DNA from: Longibaculum muris
GTDB lineage: Bacteria; Bacillota_I; Bacilli_A; Erysipelotrichales; Coprobacillaceae
DNA length: 64,000 nt
Direction of reading: 5' to 3'
NCBI RefSeq assembly: GCF_004343035.1
Contig: NZ_SMCQ01000010.1
Location: 1 to 64,000 of the forward strand
The first letter of the stretch is position 1. Each line of letters starts with the position of its first letter. The notes below the pieces were generated by a model, which saw nothing but the letters and a program-made list of their open reading frames with translations, was not told where the DNA came from and made no database searches. Position numbers and translations under genes: made by a program. Shown here in pieces: positions 44,953 to 55,600 of this stretch.

Positions 44953-45606
44953 AAAGGTTTCATCTCTATGATGAACAGGAATGATATGAGCTTGATAGGG
45001 ATTATCAAGCTTTTCATTTTGTAATTGTTGAGTGATTGTATAATCACCAAAATAGTGAATAGGCATAATATATCTTGTTTTGACATGCTTTAAGAAATAT
45101 TGTAAACCAAGTAAATAGCTTTCTTCTTGTCTTTTATCTACAATGACAAAAGCCAAATCAATAGGTTGTTGAATAGAATTGATTTCTTGCTGATAAATTT
45201 CTTTTTGCCAAAGGTTGTCTTTTTCTGGTTCACCTTCCCAATGCCACCAGTTTAAATCCCCGGCAAAGTAAATGGTTTGCTTTTCGGTTTCTACTAAGAA
45301 AGCACAGCCTTCATCAGTAGATAGTAAAGTTTTGACTTTGATATCATCAAAAATATATTCTTGATGAATATCAACATAATTGGCTTCATACTTATGACGT
45401 AAAGTATCAGAAAGAATATAAGTCTTGTGAGGATGATCGAGTTTGAAAATTTCTGGATTATAATGATCATAGTGACGATGAGAAACAAAGATATAAAGTG
45501 GTTTTTCTTTGTTGAGATTAAGCTTACCTTGATAGTAATCAAATAATAATAGATGATTATCAAGTTCAATCAAGACACCACTATGGAATAAATGTGTAAC
45601 TAGCAT
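44941..45606 (-). CDS. MBL-fold metallo-hydrolase
   Basis: A 221-residue metallo-beta-lactamase-fold hydrolase. The metal motif is SHRHYDHYN (HxHxDH); further ligands are likely Asp in YFAGDLNWWHW and His in MPIHYFGDY. The compact form resembles UlaG/YycJ-like stand-alone hydrolases; the substrate is unknown. The ATG lies two bases after the U-tract of the yebC terminator on this strand and has no Shine-Dalgarno sequence; no other start is available nearby. Expression may rely on read-through from yebC. Confidence 0.85.
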   Translation of the reverse strand: MLVTHLFHSGVLIELDNHLLLFDYYQGKLNLNKEKPLYIFVSHRHYDHYNPEIFKLDHPHKTYILSDTLRHKYEANYVDIHQEYIFDDIKVKTLLSTDEGCAFLVETEKQTIYFAGDLNWWHWEGEPEKDNLWQKEIYQQEINSIQQPIDLAFVIVDKRQEESYLLGLQYFLKHVKTRYIMPIHYFGDYTITQQLQNEKLDNPYQAHIIPVHHRDETFEIF

Positions 45607-45607
45607 A

Positions 45608-45637
45608 TAAAAAAAGATAACATGAAAATCATGTTAT
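45608..45637 (-). terminator. terminator of yebC
   Basis: ATAACATGA (45617-45625), AAA, TCATGTTAT (45629-45637), with a T-run on the minus strand. It overlaps the yebC stop codon and ends two bases before the metallo-hydrolase ATG. Confidence 0.75.
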
Positions 45638-46374
45638 TCTTCTTCTCCATCATCATAGTTAGAAACATTATGGAAAATTTGATCGACATCATCACAATCA
45701 TTTAATAAATCCATTAATCTTTCAAATAACATCATATCATCACCTTCAAGTTCTACATATTCTTGAGGTGTTGTTGTAATGTCGTCAACATCAAACTCAA
45801 CATCAGATTTTGCTGCTTCAATTGCAGTTTTAATTTTATTTAAATCAGTAGGTTCACCAGTAACTTTAATACGTCCATCTTCTAAAGTTGTAATATCCTT
45901 AGCATCAACTTCACCCATGATTAAAGCATCTAATGCTTCTTCTTCACTCATACCACCGAAAACAACTGTACTTTCTACGTCATATAAATAAGATACAGAA
46001 CCTTCAGCTCCTAATTTAGATTTAGATTTTGTAAATGCTGGACGCACTTGAGAAATTGTACGGTTGATATTATCAGTTAAACATTTGACGATAAGTGTTG
46101 AATTGTTTGGTCCAAAACCTTCAAATTGAATTGGATCATAGTTTTCAGTGGCACCACTTTTAACCTTATCAATAGCACGTTTAATAACGTCAGCAGGAAC
46201 TTGATCTTTCTTTGCTTTTTCAATTAAACGTCTTAATGTTAAGTTTCCATCTGGTTCAGGCCCACCAGCTTTCGCTGCTAAATAAATTTCTTTTCCATAG
46301 CGAGAATAAACTTTGGCTTTTTTTGCTGCAGTTTTGGCCATAGCGACCTTACGCACTTCGTGTGCTCTACCCAT
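45634..46374 (-). CDS. yebC: YebC/PmpR family protein
   Basis: A 246-residue YebC-family protein. Hallmarks are MGRAHEVRKVAMAKTAAKKAKVYSR-like start, KEIYLAAKAGGPEPDGN and YDPIQFEGFGPNNSTLIV. The family was first described as transcription regulators; more recent work assigns members a role in relieving ribosome stalls at proline stretches. Which applies here is open. AAGGAGG precedes the ATG. Confidence 0.95.
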   Translation of the reverse strand: MGRAHEVRKVAMAKTAAKKAKVYSRYGKEIYLAAKAGGPEPDGNLTLRRLIEKAKKDQVPADVIKRAIDKVKSGATENYDPIQFEGFGPNNSTLIVKCLTDNINRTISQVRPAFTKSKSKLGAEGSVSYLYDVESTVVFGGMSEEEALDALIMGEVDAKDITTLEDGRIKVTGEPTDLNKIKTAIEAAKSDVEFDVDDITTTPQEYVELEGDDMMLFERLMDLLNDCDDVDQIFHNVSNYDDGEEE

Positions 46375-46441
46375 TTGTAATTCCTCCTTTTAAAATTCCT
46401 TCTGTATTATAAACATTTTTAGATGATTTTTCAATAAAAAA

Positions 46442-46450
46442 TGGTATAAT
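46442..46450 (+). promoter_or_regulatory. extended -10 promoter of the flavoprotein/Ktr operon
   Basis: TGGTATAAT (TATAAT at 46445-46450), the same extended form as before sepF; the -35 region is weak. Confidence 0.5.
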
Positions 46451-46491
46451 CGTTGTATTTCGTATAAAATAGTTGTAGAGGTGTATTGAAA

Positions 46492-47658
46492 ATGCAAAAA
46501 ATATTGATTGTAGGGGCTGGAGCTTCTGGGGTTTATCTGTCGGTTTTGTTAAAACAGAAATTATATGATTGTGATGTGATTGTTTTAGAACAAAATACAG
46601 CACCTTTAAAAAAGGTTCTTGCTACTGGAAATGGGAGATGTAACTTATCAAATAAAGATATGTCAATTGATTATTATCAAAGTGATAATAATCAATTGGT
46701 TGAAGAAATTATTTCTTCTTTTGATATGGTTCAAGCAATGAATGATTTAGGATTGTATTGTATATATCAAGGAAATTTATTATATCCTAAAAGTGAGCAA
46801 GCTTTATCTGTAAAACAGATTTTAATGCAAAGAGCAGAGGAATTAGGGGTTTTATTTTTATATGAACAAGAGGTTTTAAAGATTGAAAAAGGGTATCCTT
46901 ATATTGTTAAAACAAATCAACAACAATTAAAGGCTGATTATGTTATTTTTGCAATGGGAAGCGAAGCAGGTCGTTTATCTGGAACACAGTTATCACGATA
47001 TCAAATCTTAAGAAAATTACATTTAAATGTTGTTGAACCAAGACCAGCTTTAACACAATTTTTTACTCAACCTGTTTTAAAGTCACTAAAAGGGGTAAGA
47101 GTGAAAGGAACATTTACTTTATTAGAAAAAGGTAAATGTGTTCATCAGGAAAAGGGCGAATTGTTGTTTACTGATTATGGGGTCAGTGGGATTGCGATTA
47201 TGCAGCTTTCGGCATTTTGCAAGCCACTGCATGATTATGAATTGTCAATTGACTTTTTTGATGAAGAAGATGCAAAGAAATTGTATGAATATATTGAACT
47301 TCGTCGCAAGAAGGGCTATAATCATTTCTACGATGGCTTACTCAATAGTAAAATATCGCTTTATTTTGAAAAACAGGCATTGAATTCAACCCAAGAAATT
47401 GTTTCAATGCTTAAAGATTTTCGTTTACATATTACAGGGCTAAGATCTTATGAAAGTGCTCAGGTGATGAAGGGTGGATTGTCACTGAATGAACTTGATC
47501 ATAACTTAGAACTTAAAAAATATCCACATATCTATGCCATTGGGGAAATATTAAATGTGATAGGTTTATGTGGAGGTTATAATTTACATTTTGCTTTTGC
47601 AAGTGCAAGTCATGTCGCAAAAGCGTTAGAGAGGGAATGGAATGTTACGAATTCATAA
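46492..47658 (+). CDS. HI0933/BaiN-family flavoprotein
   Basis: A 388-residue FAD-dependent oxidoreductase of the HI0933 (YhiN/BaiN) family. The FAD-binding motif is ILIVGAGASGVYLSVLL, followed by the family signature KKVLATGNGRCNLSN, and the C-terminal IYAIGEILNVIGLCGGYNLHFAFASA. Relatives include bile-acid dehydrogenation-pathway reductases in gut bacteria, but most members have no assigned substrate. ATG 46492 with AGAGGTG upstream is preferred to TTG 46486. It overlaps the next gene by 17 bp. Confidence 0.9.
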   Translation: MQKILIVGAGASGVYLSVLLKQKLYDCDVIVLEQNTAPLKKVLATGNGRCNLSNKDMSIDYYQSDNNQLVEEIISSFDMVQAMNDLGLYCIYQGNLLYPKSEQALSVKQILMQRAEELGVLFLYEQEVLKIEKGYPYIVKTNQQQLKADYVIFAMGSEAGRLSGTQLSRYQILRKLHLNVVEPRPALTQFFTQPVLKSLKGVRVKGTFTLLEKGKCVHQEKGELLFTDYGVSGIAIMQLSAFCKPLHDYELSIDFFDEEDAKKLYEYIELRRKKGYNHFYDGLLNSKISLYFEKQALNSTQEIVSMLKDFRLHITGLRSYESAQVMKGGLSLNELDHNLELKKYPHIYAIGEILNVIGLCGGYNLHFAFASASHVAKALEREWNVTNS

Positions 47659-49216
47659 CGTGAAAGTAAAATTAGGTAAGATGGATGAACGTAAAATTGT
47701 TTCACAAGTCTTAAATGTTCGTGAAAAAGCAATTAGAAATGTTCAATTGTCTAAACAATCTATTGATGCAAGGCGACAAAATGTTCATTGGATATGTAGT
47801 TTTGATTTTGAAGTTGATGATGAAGATGCGTTTATAAAAACTCATCCTCAAGTTCAAAAAGTTAAACCATATCAGTATGTTTATAAACAAGCAAATGATA
47901 AAAAAGTTGTCGTTGTTGGAAGTGGACCAGCGGGCTTGTTTTGTGCTTATACGCTTGCTTGTGCAGGGCAGGATGTTACAGTCATAGAAAGAGGAAAAAA
48001 GGTTGAGGAAAGGGTTAAAGATGTTGATGCATTGATGCATGAGGGCATCTTGAATCCGATGAGTAATATTGCTTTTGGTGAAGGTGGAGCAGGAACATTC
48101 TCTGATGGGAAATTGACAACAGGAATTAAAAATCATCGCTTAAGATATATTTTAGAAACTTTTGTAAAACATGGTGCACCCAAAGATATTTTATATGCAT
48201 CAAAACCACATATTGGGACTGATTATTTAAGAAAAGTATTGATTGATATGCGTCATTTTATGGAAGAAAAAGGGGTGTGTTTCATGTTTGAAACACAAAT
48301 GATTGATTATTCTTCTAAGGCCCAAGGATATCAAGTGAAAGTGAAAAAAGATCAGCAAATTCAAACGATTGATACGGATGTCCTTGTTTTAGCAATTGGT
48401 CATAGTGCTAGAGATACCTATGAATTGCTTTATCAAAAAGGCTTGTCAATGGAAGCCAAAGCTTTTGCCATAGGATTACGTATTGAACAATCACAAGAAA
48501 AAATCAATCAGATACAATACAAGAAAAGTGCTCATTCACCATATCTAAAGGCTGCGCCTTATAAATTAGCAGTCCAAACAAGTGAAAAAAGAGGGGTCTA
48601 TACATTTTGTATGTGCCCAGGTGGTTATGTTGTACCTTCACATCATGAAGCAGGAACTTTATGTGTGAATGGAATGAGTTATTATAGCAGAAATGCTAAA
48701 AATGCTAATAGTGCGATTTTGGTTAATGTCATGCCTAGTGATTTTGAAAGTGATCATCCTTTAGCAGGAATTGCTTTTCAACGTCAATTAGAAGAAAAGG
48801 CTTTTAAGCTAGGGGGAGAAAATTATCATGCTCCTGTGCAACTTGCGATGAATTATATCAATGGAACGAATTATCCATTAGGCAAGATTGAGCCAAGTTA
48901 TTTACCAGGGTATACATTAACTGATTTAAATCAATTATTTCCTGCATTCATTAATCGTAATTTAAAAGAAGGCTTGATGTTAATGAATCAGAAAATGCCT
49001 GGTTTTATTGATGAAGATACATTATTAACTGGGGTAGAAGCGAGAAGTAGTGCTCCTGTTCGTATTTTACGTAATGAATATTTAGAATCTTCAAGTCAAG
49101 GAATTTATCCAATTGGCGAAGGAGCTGGATATGCTGGTGGAATTATGTCAGCAGCAGTTGATGGGATGGTTTGTGCAGAAATGATTTTGAGGGAGGATAA
49201 AAATGGAAGCTGTTGA
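47642..49216 (+). CDS. FAD-dependent dehydrogenase, COG2509 type
   Basis: A 524-residue flavoprotein. A roughly 90-residue N-terminal domain precedes the dinucleotide fold KVVVVGSGPAGLFCAYTL; FGEGGAGTFSDGKLTTGIK and FCMCPGGYVVPSHHEAG are typical of this uncharacterised dehydrogenase group, and YPIGEGAGYAGGIMSAAVDG closes the FAD site. Its substrate is unknown. It is translationally coupled to the preceding flavoprotein and overlaps ktrB by 14 bp. Confidence 0.9.
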   Translation: MLRIHNVKVKLGKMDERKIVSQVLNVREKAIRNVQLSKQSIDARRQNVHWICSFDFEVDDEDAFIKTHPQVQKVKPYQYVYKQANDKKVVVVGSGPAGLFCAYTLACAGQDVTVIERGKKVEERVKDVDALMHEGILNPMSNIAFGEGGAGTFSDGKLTTGIKNHRLRYILETFVKHGAPKDILYASKPHIGTDYLRKVLIDMRHFMEEKGVCFMFETQMIDYSSKAQGYQVKVKKDQQIQTIDTDVLVLAIGHSARDTYELLYQKGLSMEAKAFAIGLRIEQSQEKINQIQYKKSAHSPYLKAAPYKLAVQTSEKRGVYTFCMCPGGYVVPSHHEAGTLCVNGMSYYSRNAKNANSAILVNVMPSDFESDHPLAGIAFQRQLEEKAFKLGGENYHAPVQLAMNYINGTNYPLGKIEPSYLPGYTLTDLNQLFPAFINRNLKEGLMLMNQKMPGFIDEDTLLTGVEARSSAPVRILRNEYLESSSQGIYPIGEGAGYAGGIMSAAVDGMVCAEMILREDKNGSC

Positions 49217-50603
49217 TTTTCATAAAGGAAAAAAGAAAAAAGTTTTTTCACCAACAAGGCGAATTGCTTTTAGTTTCTTTATGGTCATTTTTATAGGATC
49301 ATTGTTGTTATCGTTATCAATTTCTAATAAAGGAGCAGTCATTCCTTATTTAGATCATTTATTTATTGCCACTTCGGCAACTTGTGTAACAGGACTTGTA
49401 CCCATTGTTGTTGCTGATCAATATACACTTTTTGGTCAATTGGTGATTCTTGCATTGATTCAAATTGGTGGATTAGGTTTTTTAACACTTTTAAATATGA
49501 TGTTAGTTGCCTTTAAAAAGAAACTTTCTTATACCAATAAGATTATTATGCAAGAGGCCTTAAATCAAAGCTCAATGCGAGCAATGGGAATATATATTAA
49601 AAGGGTTATCAAATATACAGCAATCTTTGAATTGACTGGATCAGTGTTATTAAGTTTTGTCTTTGTTCCGGAATTTGGTTTGATAAAAGGAATATATTAT
49701 GCTTGTTTCCATTCTATTTCAGCTTTTTGTAATGCCGGATTTGATGTTTTAGGTTCTAATTCTTTGATTAACTATCAGACAAATCTGTTAGTGAATTTAG
49801 TAGTAGCTGGTTTGATTATTGCTGGAGGACTTGGATTTATTGTATGGGTTGATTTAAGGATGGCTTGGAAAAATTATAAAGATAATTTTAAAGTCTTTAA
49901 ATTACGTAAATTTATGGCTTCATTGTCATTACATACTAAGATTGTTTTATGGATTACAAGTATTTTACTCGCTTTAGGAACAATCATTATTTTAGCCTTA
50001 GAGTTTACAAATATGAAAACTCTTGGAGCTTTACCTTTACCAGATAAAATTTTAGCCAGTTTCTTCCAATCAACAACCTTGAGAACTGCTGGTTTTGCCA
50101 CTGTTGATATTGGTGCATTACATGTTTCTACAAAATTAATTATGTCAATGTTTATGTTTATTGGTGGGTCACCTGCTGGAACAGCTGGGGGAATTAAAAC
50201 AGTCACTTTCGTCATGATGCTTTTATATGTGCATGCGCTTGTTCAAGGGAGTGATCGTATTAAAATCATGAAGCGTTCTATTTCTGATCAAGTTGTTAAA
50301 CGTGCTTTAACTATTGCTATGGTGAGTTTCTTTATTTGTGTCACAGGTTTATTTGTTTTAGCAATTAGTGAGAAGTTAAATTTTATAGATTTGGTTTTTG
50401 AAGTATTTTCAGCCTTTGCGACAGTTGGATTAACGGCTGGAGTGACACCAATGTTGACAAGTGTCGGAAAAGTTGTCATTATTATATTGATGTATATTGG
50501 TCGTATTGGTCCAATAACAATGATTTTAATTTTTGCAAAACGATATAATCAAATGAAAGGGAAAGACATCGTCTATCCACAAGCTGATGTCTTAATAGGT
50601 TAG
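49203..50603 (+). CDS. ktrB: potassium uptake protein KtrB/TrkH family
   Basis: A 466-residue membrane channel subunit for potassium uptake. Four repeated membrane-pore-membrane units carry the filter glycines: SATCVTGL, SISAFCNAGFD, TTLRTAGFATVD and FSAFATVGLTAG. The length fits KtrB rather than the longer TrkH. It overlaps the preceding dehydrogenase gene by 14 bp, and the regulatory subunit gene follows after four bases. Confidence 0.93.
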   Translation: MEAVDFHKGKKKKVFSPTRRIAFSFFMVIFIGSLLLSLSISNKGAVIPYLDHLFIATSATCVTGLVPIVVADQYTLFGQLVILALIQIGGLGFLTLLNMMLVAFKKKLSYTNKIIMQEALNQSSMRAMGIYIKRVIKYTAIFELTGSVLLSFVFVPEFGLIKGIYYACFHSISAFCNAGFDVLGSNSLINYQTNLLVNLVVAGLIIAGGLGFIVWVDLRMAWKNYKDNFKVFKLRKFMASLSLHTKIVLWITSILLALGTIIILALEFTNMKTLGALPLPDKILASFFQSTTLRTAGFATVDIGALHVSTKLIMSMFMFIGGSPAGTAGGIKTVTFVMMLLYVHALVQGSDRIKIMKRSISDQVVKRALTIAMVSFFICVTGLFVLAISEKLNFIDLVFEVFSAFATVGLTAGVTPMLTSVGKVVIIILMYIGRIGPITMILIFAKRYNQMKGKDIVYPQADVLIG

Positions 50604-50607
50604 AAGT

Positions 50608-51276
50608 ATGAAAAATAGACAATATGTTGTTTTAGGTTTAGGAGTCTTTGGGTCAACCATTACCAAAACATTATCACAATTTGGTTGTGAAGTTTTAGCT
50701 ATTGATAAAGATCCTGAATGTGTTCAAAGGGTTTCTGAATTTGCAACCAAAGCAGTTATTGGTGACATTACTGATCAACAATTCTTAATTGATTTAGGGG
50801 TTGAAGAATTTGATGTTGGAATTGTAGCGATTGGGAATCACTTAGAAGAAAGTTTATTAGGAGTTTTAAATTTAAAGGAAATTGGTGTTCCTTATATTAT
50901 CGCTAAAGCTAAAAACAAACGTTTTAAAGTTGTCTTAGAAAAAATTGGTGCTGATCGTGTTTGTCGTCCGGAAAAGGAAATGGGAGAAAGAGTTGCACGT
51001 TCATTACTTAGAAAGAATATTACTGACTTAATTGAATTGGATGATAATTATAGTGTTGTTGAAATGAAAGTTCCACAAGCTTGGGTTGGACATTCATTAC
51101 AAGGATTAAATCTAAGAAAAAATTATGGAATTAATATCTTAGGTATTCGTGATGAAAAGACACATAAACTTGAATTATCAGTTGATCCTCAATATTCAAT
51201 TCGTATGGATGATCATTTCTTGATGATTGCTGAAACTGAAACAATTGAAAAATTTGATTACTTAGTTGAAGTATAA
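50608..51276 (+). CDS. ktrA: potassium uptake regulatory protein KtrA (RCK)
   Basis: A 222-residue cytoplasmic RCK protein with an N-terminal nucleotide-binding Rossmann fold (YVVLGLGVFGSTITKTL, AIDKDPE) and a C-terminal RCK_C domain (ELDDNYSVVEMKVPQAWVG). It gates KtrB in response to ATP/ADP and, in relatives, cyclic di-AMP. It lies directly behind ktrB, so the two form one complex. Confidence 0.94.
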   Translation: MKNRQYVVLGLGVFGSTITKTLSQFGCEVLAIDKDPECVQRVSEFATKAVIGDITDQQFLIDLGVEEFDVGIVAIGNHLEESLLGVLNLKEIGVPYIIAKAKNKRFKVVLEKIGADRVCRPEKEMGERVARSLLRKNITDLIELDDNYSVVEMKVPQAWVGHSLQGLNLRKNYGINILGIRDEKTHKLELSVDPQYSIRMDDHFLMIAETETIEKFDYLVEV

Positions 51277-51316
51277 AAAATAGGAGAGTTCATAGAGAGC
51301 TCTCCTATTTTTTCCC
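51274..51316. terminator. bidirectional terminator between ktrA and yfcE
   Basis: AAAAAATAGGAGAG pairs with CTCTCCTATTTTTT. It covers the ends of both convergent genes, including the last codons of yfcE. Confidence 0.88.
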
Positions 51317-51826
51317 TTTGGTTGGTTGTGGGACAACGATTTCTTCTAATGTTGGATAATCATAAAAATGAGTTTGACGAGTTACTGTATCATAAATAGC
51401 GTAGGTTCTATGTCTTGGGTAATTTCTTGGTAAGGCAAGACTACCAGGATTGATAAGGGTCACATCATCGACTTCATTAAAGTAAGGAATATGGGTATGA
51501 CCAAAACAAAAAACATTGGCAGGATAATCTTTACGTAAGTTTAAAAACTCTAATGGTTCATAAGAAAGATGATTGATATGTCCATGAGTAATATAAAATA
51601 AGGTTCCATCAATTTCAAATTGAAGGGTTTGTTCAAGATTGGCAAAATCATTATTACCACGACAAATATAAAGTGGTTTAGGAGCATGAAATGTTTTGGG
51701 ATCAAAGCCTAAAAATATATCTCCACAATGAATAATTGCATCATATCCTTTAACTGTATTAAAAAATTCTTCAAGGTCATGCTCACGTAGAAAATGAGTA
51801 TCAGAAATGATTAATATTTGACTCAT
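51305..51826 (-). CDS. YfcE/MJ0936-type metallophosphoesterase
   Basis: A 173-residue calcineurin-like phosphodiesterase. The metal motifs are ISDTHFLREHD, HCGDIF, CRGNND, ITHGH and FCFGHTHIPY. YfcE-like enzymes cleave small phosphodiesters; the natural substrate is unknown. AAGGAGG precedes the ATG. The 3' end of the gene is part of the shared terminator. Confidence 0.92.
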   Translation of the reverse strand: MSQILIISDTHFLREHDLEEFFNTVKGYDAIIHCGDIFLGFDPKTFHAPKPLYICRGNNDFANLEQTLQFEIDGTLFYITHGHINHLSYEPLEFLNLRKDYPANVFCFGHTHIPYFNEVDDVTLINPGSLALPRNYPRHRTYAIYDTVTRQTHFYDYPTLEEIVVPQPTKGKK

Positions 51827-51907
51827 ATTGAACCTCCTTATGTTCTTTTTTATGAATTTGTGTTACTATTATTATAATAACAGATAAAACAAAGGATGGT
51901 AAGAGAA

Positions 51908-52612
51908 ATGTGTGCTTTGATAGAATTTAAAAATATCATTAAAAGTTATACAATGGGGGATATTACAATTCATGCTAGTGATGGTGTGAATTTTGAAGTG
52001 AATAAAGGGGAATTTGTTGTGATTGTAGGAGCTTCTGGAGCTGGTAAGACAACCATCTTAAATTTACTTGGAGGGATGGATTCTCCAACCAGCGGAACGA
52101 TTTTAGTAGATGGACAAAATATTGCCTTATATGATGAGAAACAATTAACAGAATATCGTCGTGATGATATTGGGTTTGTTTTTCAGTTTTATAATTTAAT
52201 TCAAAATCTAACAGCTTTAGAAAATGTTGAATTGGCTTCTCAAATATCTAAAAATCCATTAGATGCAAGACATGTTTTAGAAAGAGTTGGTTTATCTGAG
52301 CGTATGGCTAACTTTCCTGCTCAAATGTCAGGCGGTGAACAGCAACGTGTAGCAATTGCTCGAGCCATTGCTAAAAATCCTAAGCTTTTATTATGTGATG
52401 AGCCAACTGGCGCATTGGATTATCAAACGGGGAAATCAATTTTAGGTTTACTTCGTGAGATGTGCGAAACATATCAGATGACGGTTATTGTGATTACACA
52501 TAACTCTGCATTGGCACCTATGGCAGATCGTGTTATCCATTTAAGAAACGGGAAAGTTTATGGCGTAGAACTTAATGAAAATCCTAAACCAATCGAGGAA
52601 ATTGAATGGTAA
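51908..52612 (+). CDS. ABC transporter ATP-binding protein, MacB/LolD type
   Basis: A 234-residue ATPase with Walker [10 protein letters not shown], signature [14 protein letters not shown], Walker [13 protein letters not shown] and the switch His in [19 protein letters not shown] is typical of the MacB/LolD family that works with FtsX-like permeases. ATG 51908 is chosen because AAAGGA lies upstream at usable distance; the in-frame ATG 51896 overlaps it. A TATAAT at 51873-51878 is the likely -10 box. It overlaps the permease gene by seven bases. Confidence 0.92.
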   Translation: MCALIEFKNIIKSYTMGDITIHASDGVNFEVNKGEFVVIVGASGAGKTTILNLLGGMDSPTSGTILVDGQNIALYDEKQLTEYRRDDIGFVFQFYNLIQNLTALENVELASQISKNPLDARHVLERVGLSERMANFPAQMSGGEQQRVAIARAIAKNPKLLLCDEPTGALDYQTGKSILGLLREMCETYQMTVIVITHNSALAPMADRVIHLRNGKVYGVELNENPKPIEEIEW

Positions 52613-55600
52613 AGCAAAAGAAATCAATGTATTGGAGAAATTTATGGAAATCTATTTTTGCTTCTAAAGCACGATTTTTATCAATTTTTTCAATTGTTTT
52701 TCTCGGTGCTGCTTTTTTTGCCGGATTAAGAAATACGCCAGGAACAATGACCAAAACAATGGATGCCTATTTGGATAAACATAATTATTCTGATTTAACT
52801 TATATTGCCTCATTAGGTTTTTCGCAGGATGATATTGCTGCGATTAAAGATATTGAAGGAATTGATAAGATTGAATATGGTTATCAGTTTGATGCTTTGA
52901 AAAAGACTCATGATCAATTAGAAGGGGTTAAGGTCTATACGAGTCAAACATTTGATACAAAGATGATTAATCATCCTGATTTAATAGAAGGACGTTTCCC
53001 TAAACAAAGTGATGAATGTGTTATTGATAATGAACTTGCAAAATCAGGGACAAAGATTGGTCAAAAAATTGATATTTCTAATAAACAAGGAGAAAAATCT
53101 TTTACTGTTGTAGGAATTATTAATGATGTGAGATATATTGCTAAAACTAATCGGGGAACCAATTCATTAGGGGATGGAACCAATTCTGGTTTTATTGAAA
53201 TTTTAAATACAGATAATGCTTTTTTAGCAATGCCTGATGAACTTTATGATTTAAGAGATGAAGGTGTTTTATACAATCAAATCTCAATTACTGTTAAGGG
53301 GGCAAAGAAGGAAAATGTCTTTACGCAAGCTTATGATGATTTTATTGAAACATTAAATACGAAAGTCAAAAGTACATTATCTTTACGTATGAGTAATCTT
53401 TATGAAAAGCTTACACGTGATGCACAAAAGAAGCTAGATGATGCAAAAAAAGAATATGATAAAGGTTATAAAACTTATACAGAGTCGAAGAATACTTTTG
53501 ATAGTAAAATTTTAGAAGCAAAAATTCAATTAATTAATGCAAAAATTACTTTAGCAGATAAAGAAATGGAATATATCAAAGCTCAATCAATGGCTTCATC
53601 ACAAGCTCAGGATATGCTTGATACCATGAAAAAAACAAGTGATGAATTAAAGAAGAACTTAGAAGATTTGAAAAAACAATTAGAAGGATATCAAGAAAAT
53701 CCTCCTGAAAAAATTCCTCATGAAGTTATTGATGAAGTGAATAAAACAATTAAAGAAATACAAGATGTTCAAACATCATTAAAAACAGCTACTTCATCAA
53801 TTGATGGAATGTTTCAATTAAATGAAGCATCTATTCAAATCCAAAAAGCAAAACTTCAAATTCAACAAAATGAAAACAAATTAGCTTTAGAAGAATTAAA
53901 AACCAATCAACAATTAACTCAAGCAAAAGATAAATTAGATAAAGCTCATAGTCAAATTAGTGAAGCTCAAGATAAAGTCAATGAAATTCCTAAAGGAAAA
54001 CTTTATACTTTAACAAATCATCAAAATGCAGGATTAGTGAATTACGAATCAAATAAAGATTCAATCTCATCAATTGCTGATATCTTTCCTTTAATGTTCT
54101 TTTTGGTCTCAGCCCTTGTCTCATTAACAACAATGACAAGAATGGTAGAAGAACAAAGAAGCCAAAGTGGAACATTAAGAGCTTTAGGTTATTCAAAATG
54201 GGATGTGATTAAGCAATATATTGTCTATGTTATTTTTGCAACATTTTTTGCCTGTGCTTTAGGAATTGTTTTAGGAACACAATTCTTTCCACGCATTATT
54301 TATTATTTATATAATTTAATGTTATTCCAAGTCGATGCTAAGACATTGATTTATTCAAGTCAGGCTGTTGCCTTTCAAACTTTCTTTATTTCTGTCTTTG
54401 TCACAATGGCAGCAACATTGTTTGTTTGCATGAGTGAACTGAATTTAATGCCAGCAGTTCTGATGCGACCAAAGGCACCAAAATTAGGAAAAAGAATTGT
54501 TTTAGAAAGAATAACATTTATTTGGAAACGTTTATCTTTTAATCAAAAAGTGACAATGCGTAATATCTTTAGATATAAAAAACGTTTCTTTATGTCAATT
54601 ATTGGGATTGCTGGATGTACTGCTTTGATTATTACTGGTTTTGGTGTTAAGCATTCAGTTTCAGCAGTTGTTGATAAACAGTATCATGATGTTTTAAAAT
54701 ATGATGCTTTGGTTCGTTTAGATGACTCTATTTCAACTAGTGAAGCTAAAAAATATCAAAAGAATCTTTTACAAAGAGACGCTGTCAATAATGTTGAATA
54801 TGTCTTGAATCAAAGTATTGATATTTTAAAGAATAAAGAGGATTTATATGGAACATTGGTGGTTTATCAATCAATGGAAAATATTTCTAATTTTGTAAAC
54901 TTTAAAGACTATAAAACAGGGAAAAAACTTGTTTTGGATGATGATGGGGTTATCCTATCAGCAAAAACAGCGGAATTATTAGATGTTGAAGTCAATGATA
55001 CGATGGATATAGAGTTATCAGGAACAAAGTATAATGTAAAGATTTCTGGTATCATGGAAAATTATTTCATGAATTATGTCTATATGTCACAAAATCTTTA
55101 TGAGAGTGTAACAGCACAAGATTTAAAGGTAAATAATGCTTTTTTAACAATGAAGAAAATGGATCAATCTTATAAAACAAGTTTAGAAAAATATATGAAA
55201 GAAAAGAACTATGGAAATCTTTCTTATATCAATAACATTGGTGAAGAATTTGATAATCAAGTTCAAAGTGTTGATTTGGTCATTATTATCTTAATCGTAT
55301 GTGCAGGAGCCTTGAACTTTATTGTCTTATACAATTTAACCAATATTAATATTCAAGAGCGTAAAAGCGAAATAGCAACGATTAAGGTCTTAGGCTTTAG
55401 GCGTAAAGAAGTCTATGATTATATCTTTAGAGAAAATGTTATTTTATCGATTATTGGCTCATTGCTAGGAACAGTTTTTGGTTATTTATTGCATCGTTTT
55501 ATTATTCGTACAGTTGAACTGGATGTGACAATGTTTGTTCGTTCATTGAACTTTACAAGTTATATTTTTGCAATTATTATTACATTAGGATTTACTTTAT

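Noticed and set aside
49874-50215. Minus-strand 113-codon frame inside ktrB
   Set aside because: KtrB is complete with all four filter motifs; the reverse frame has no start signal.
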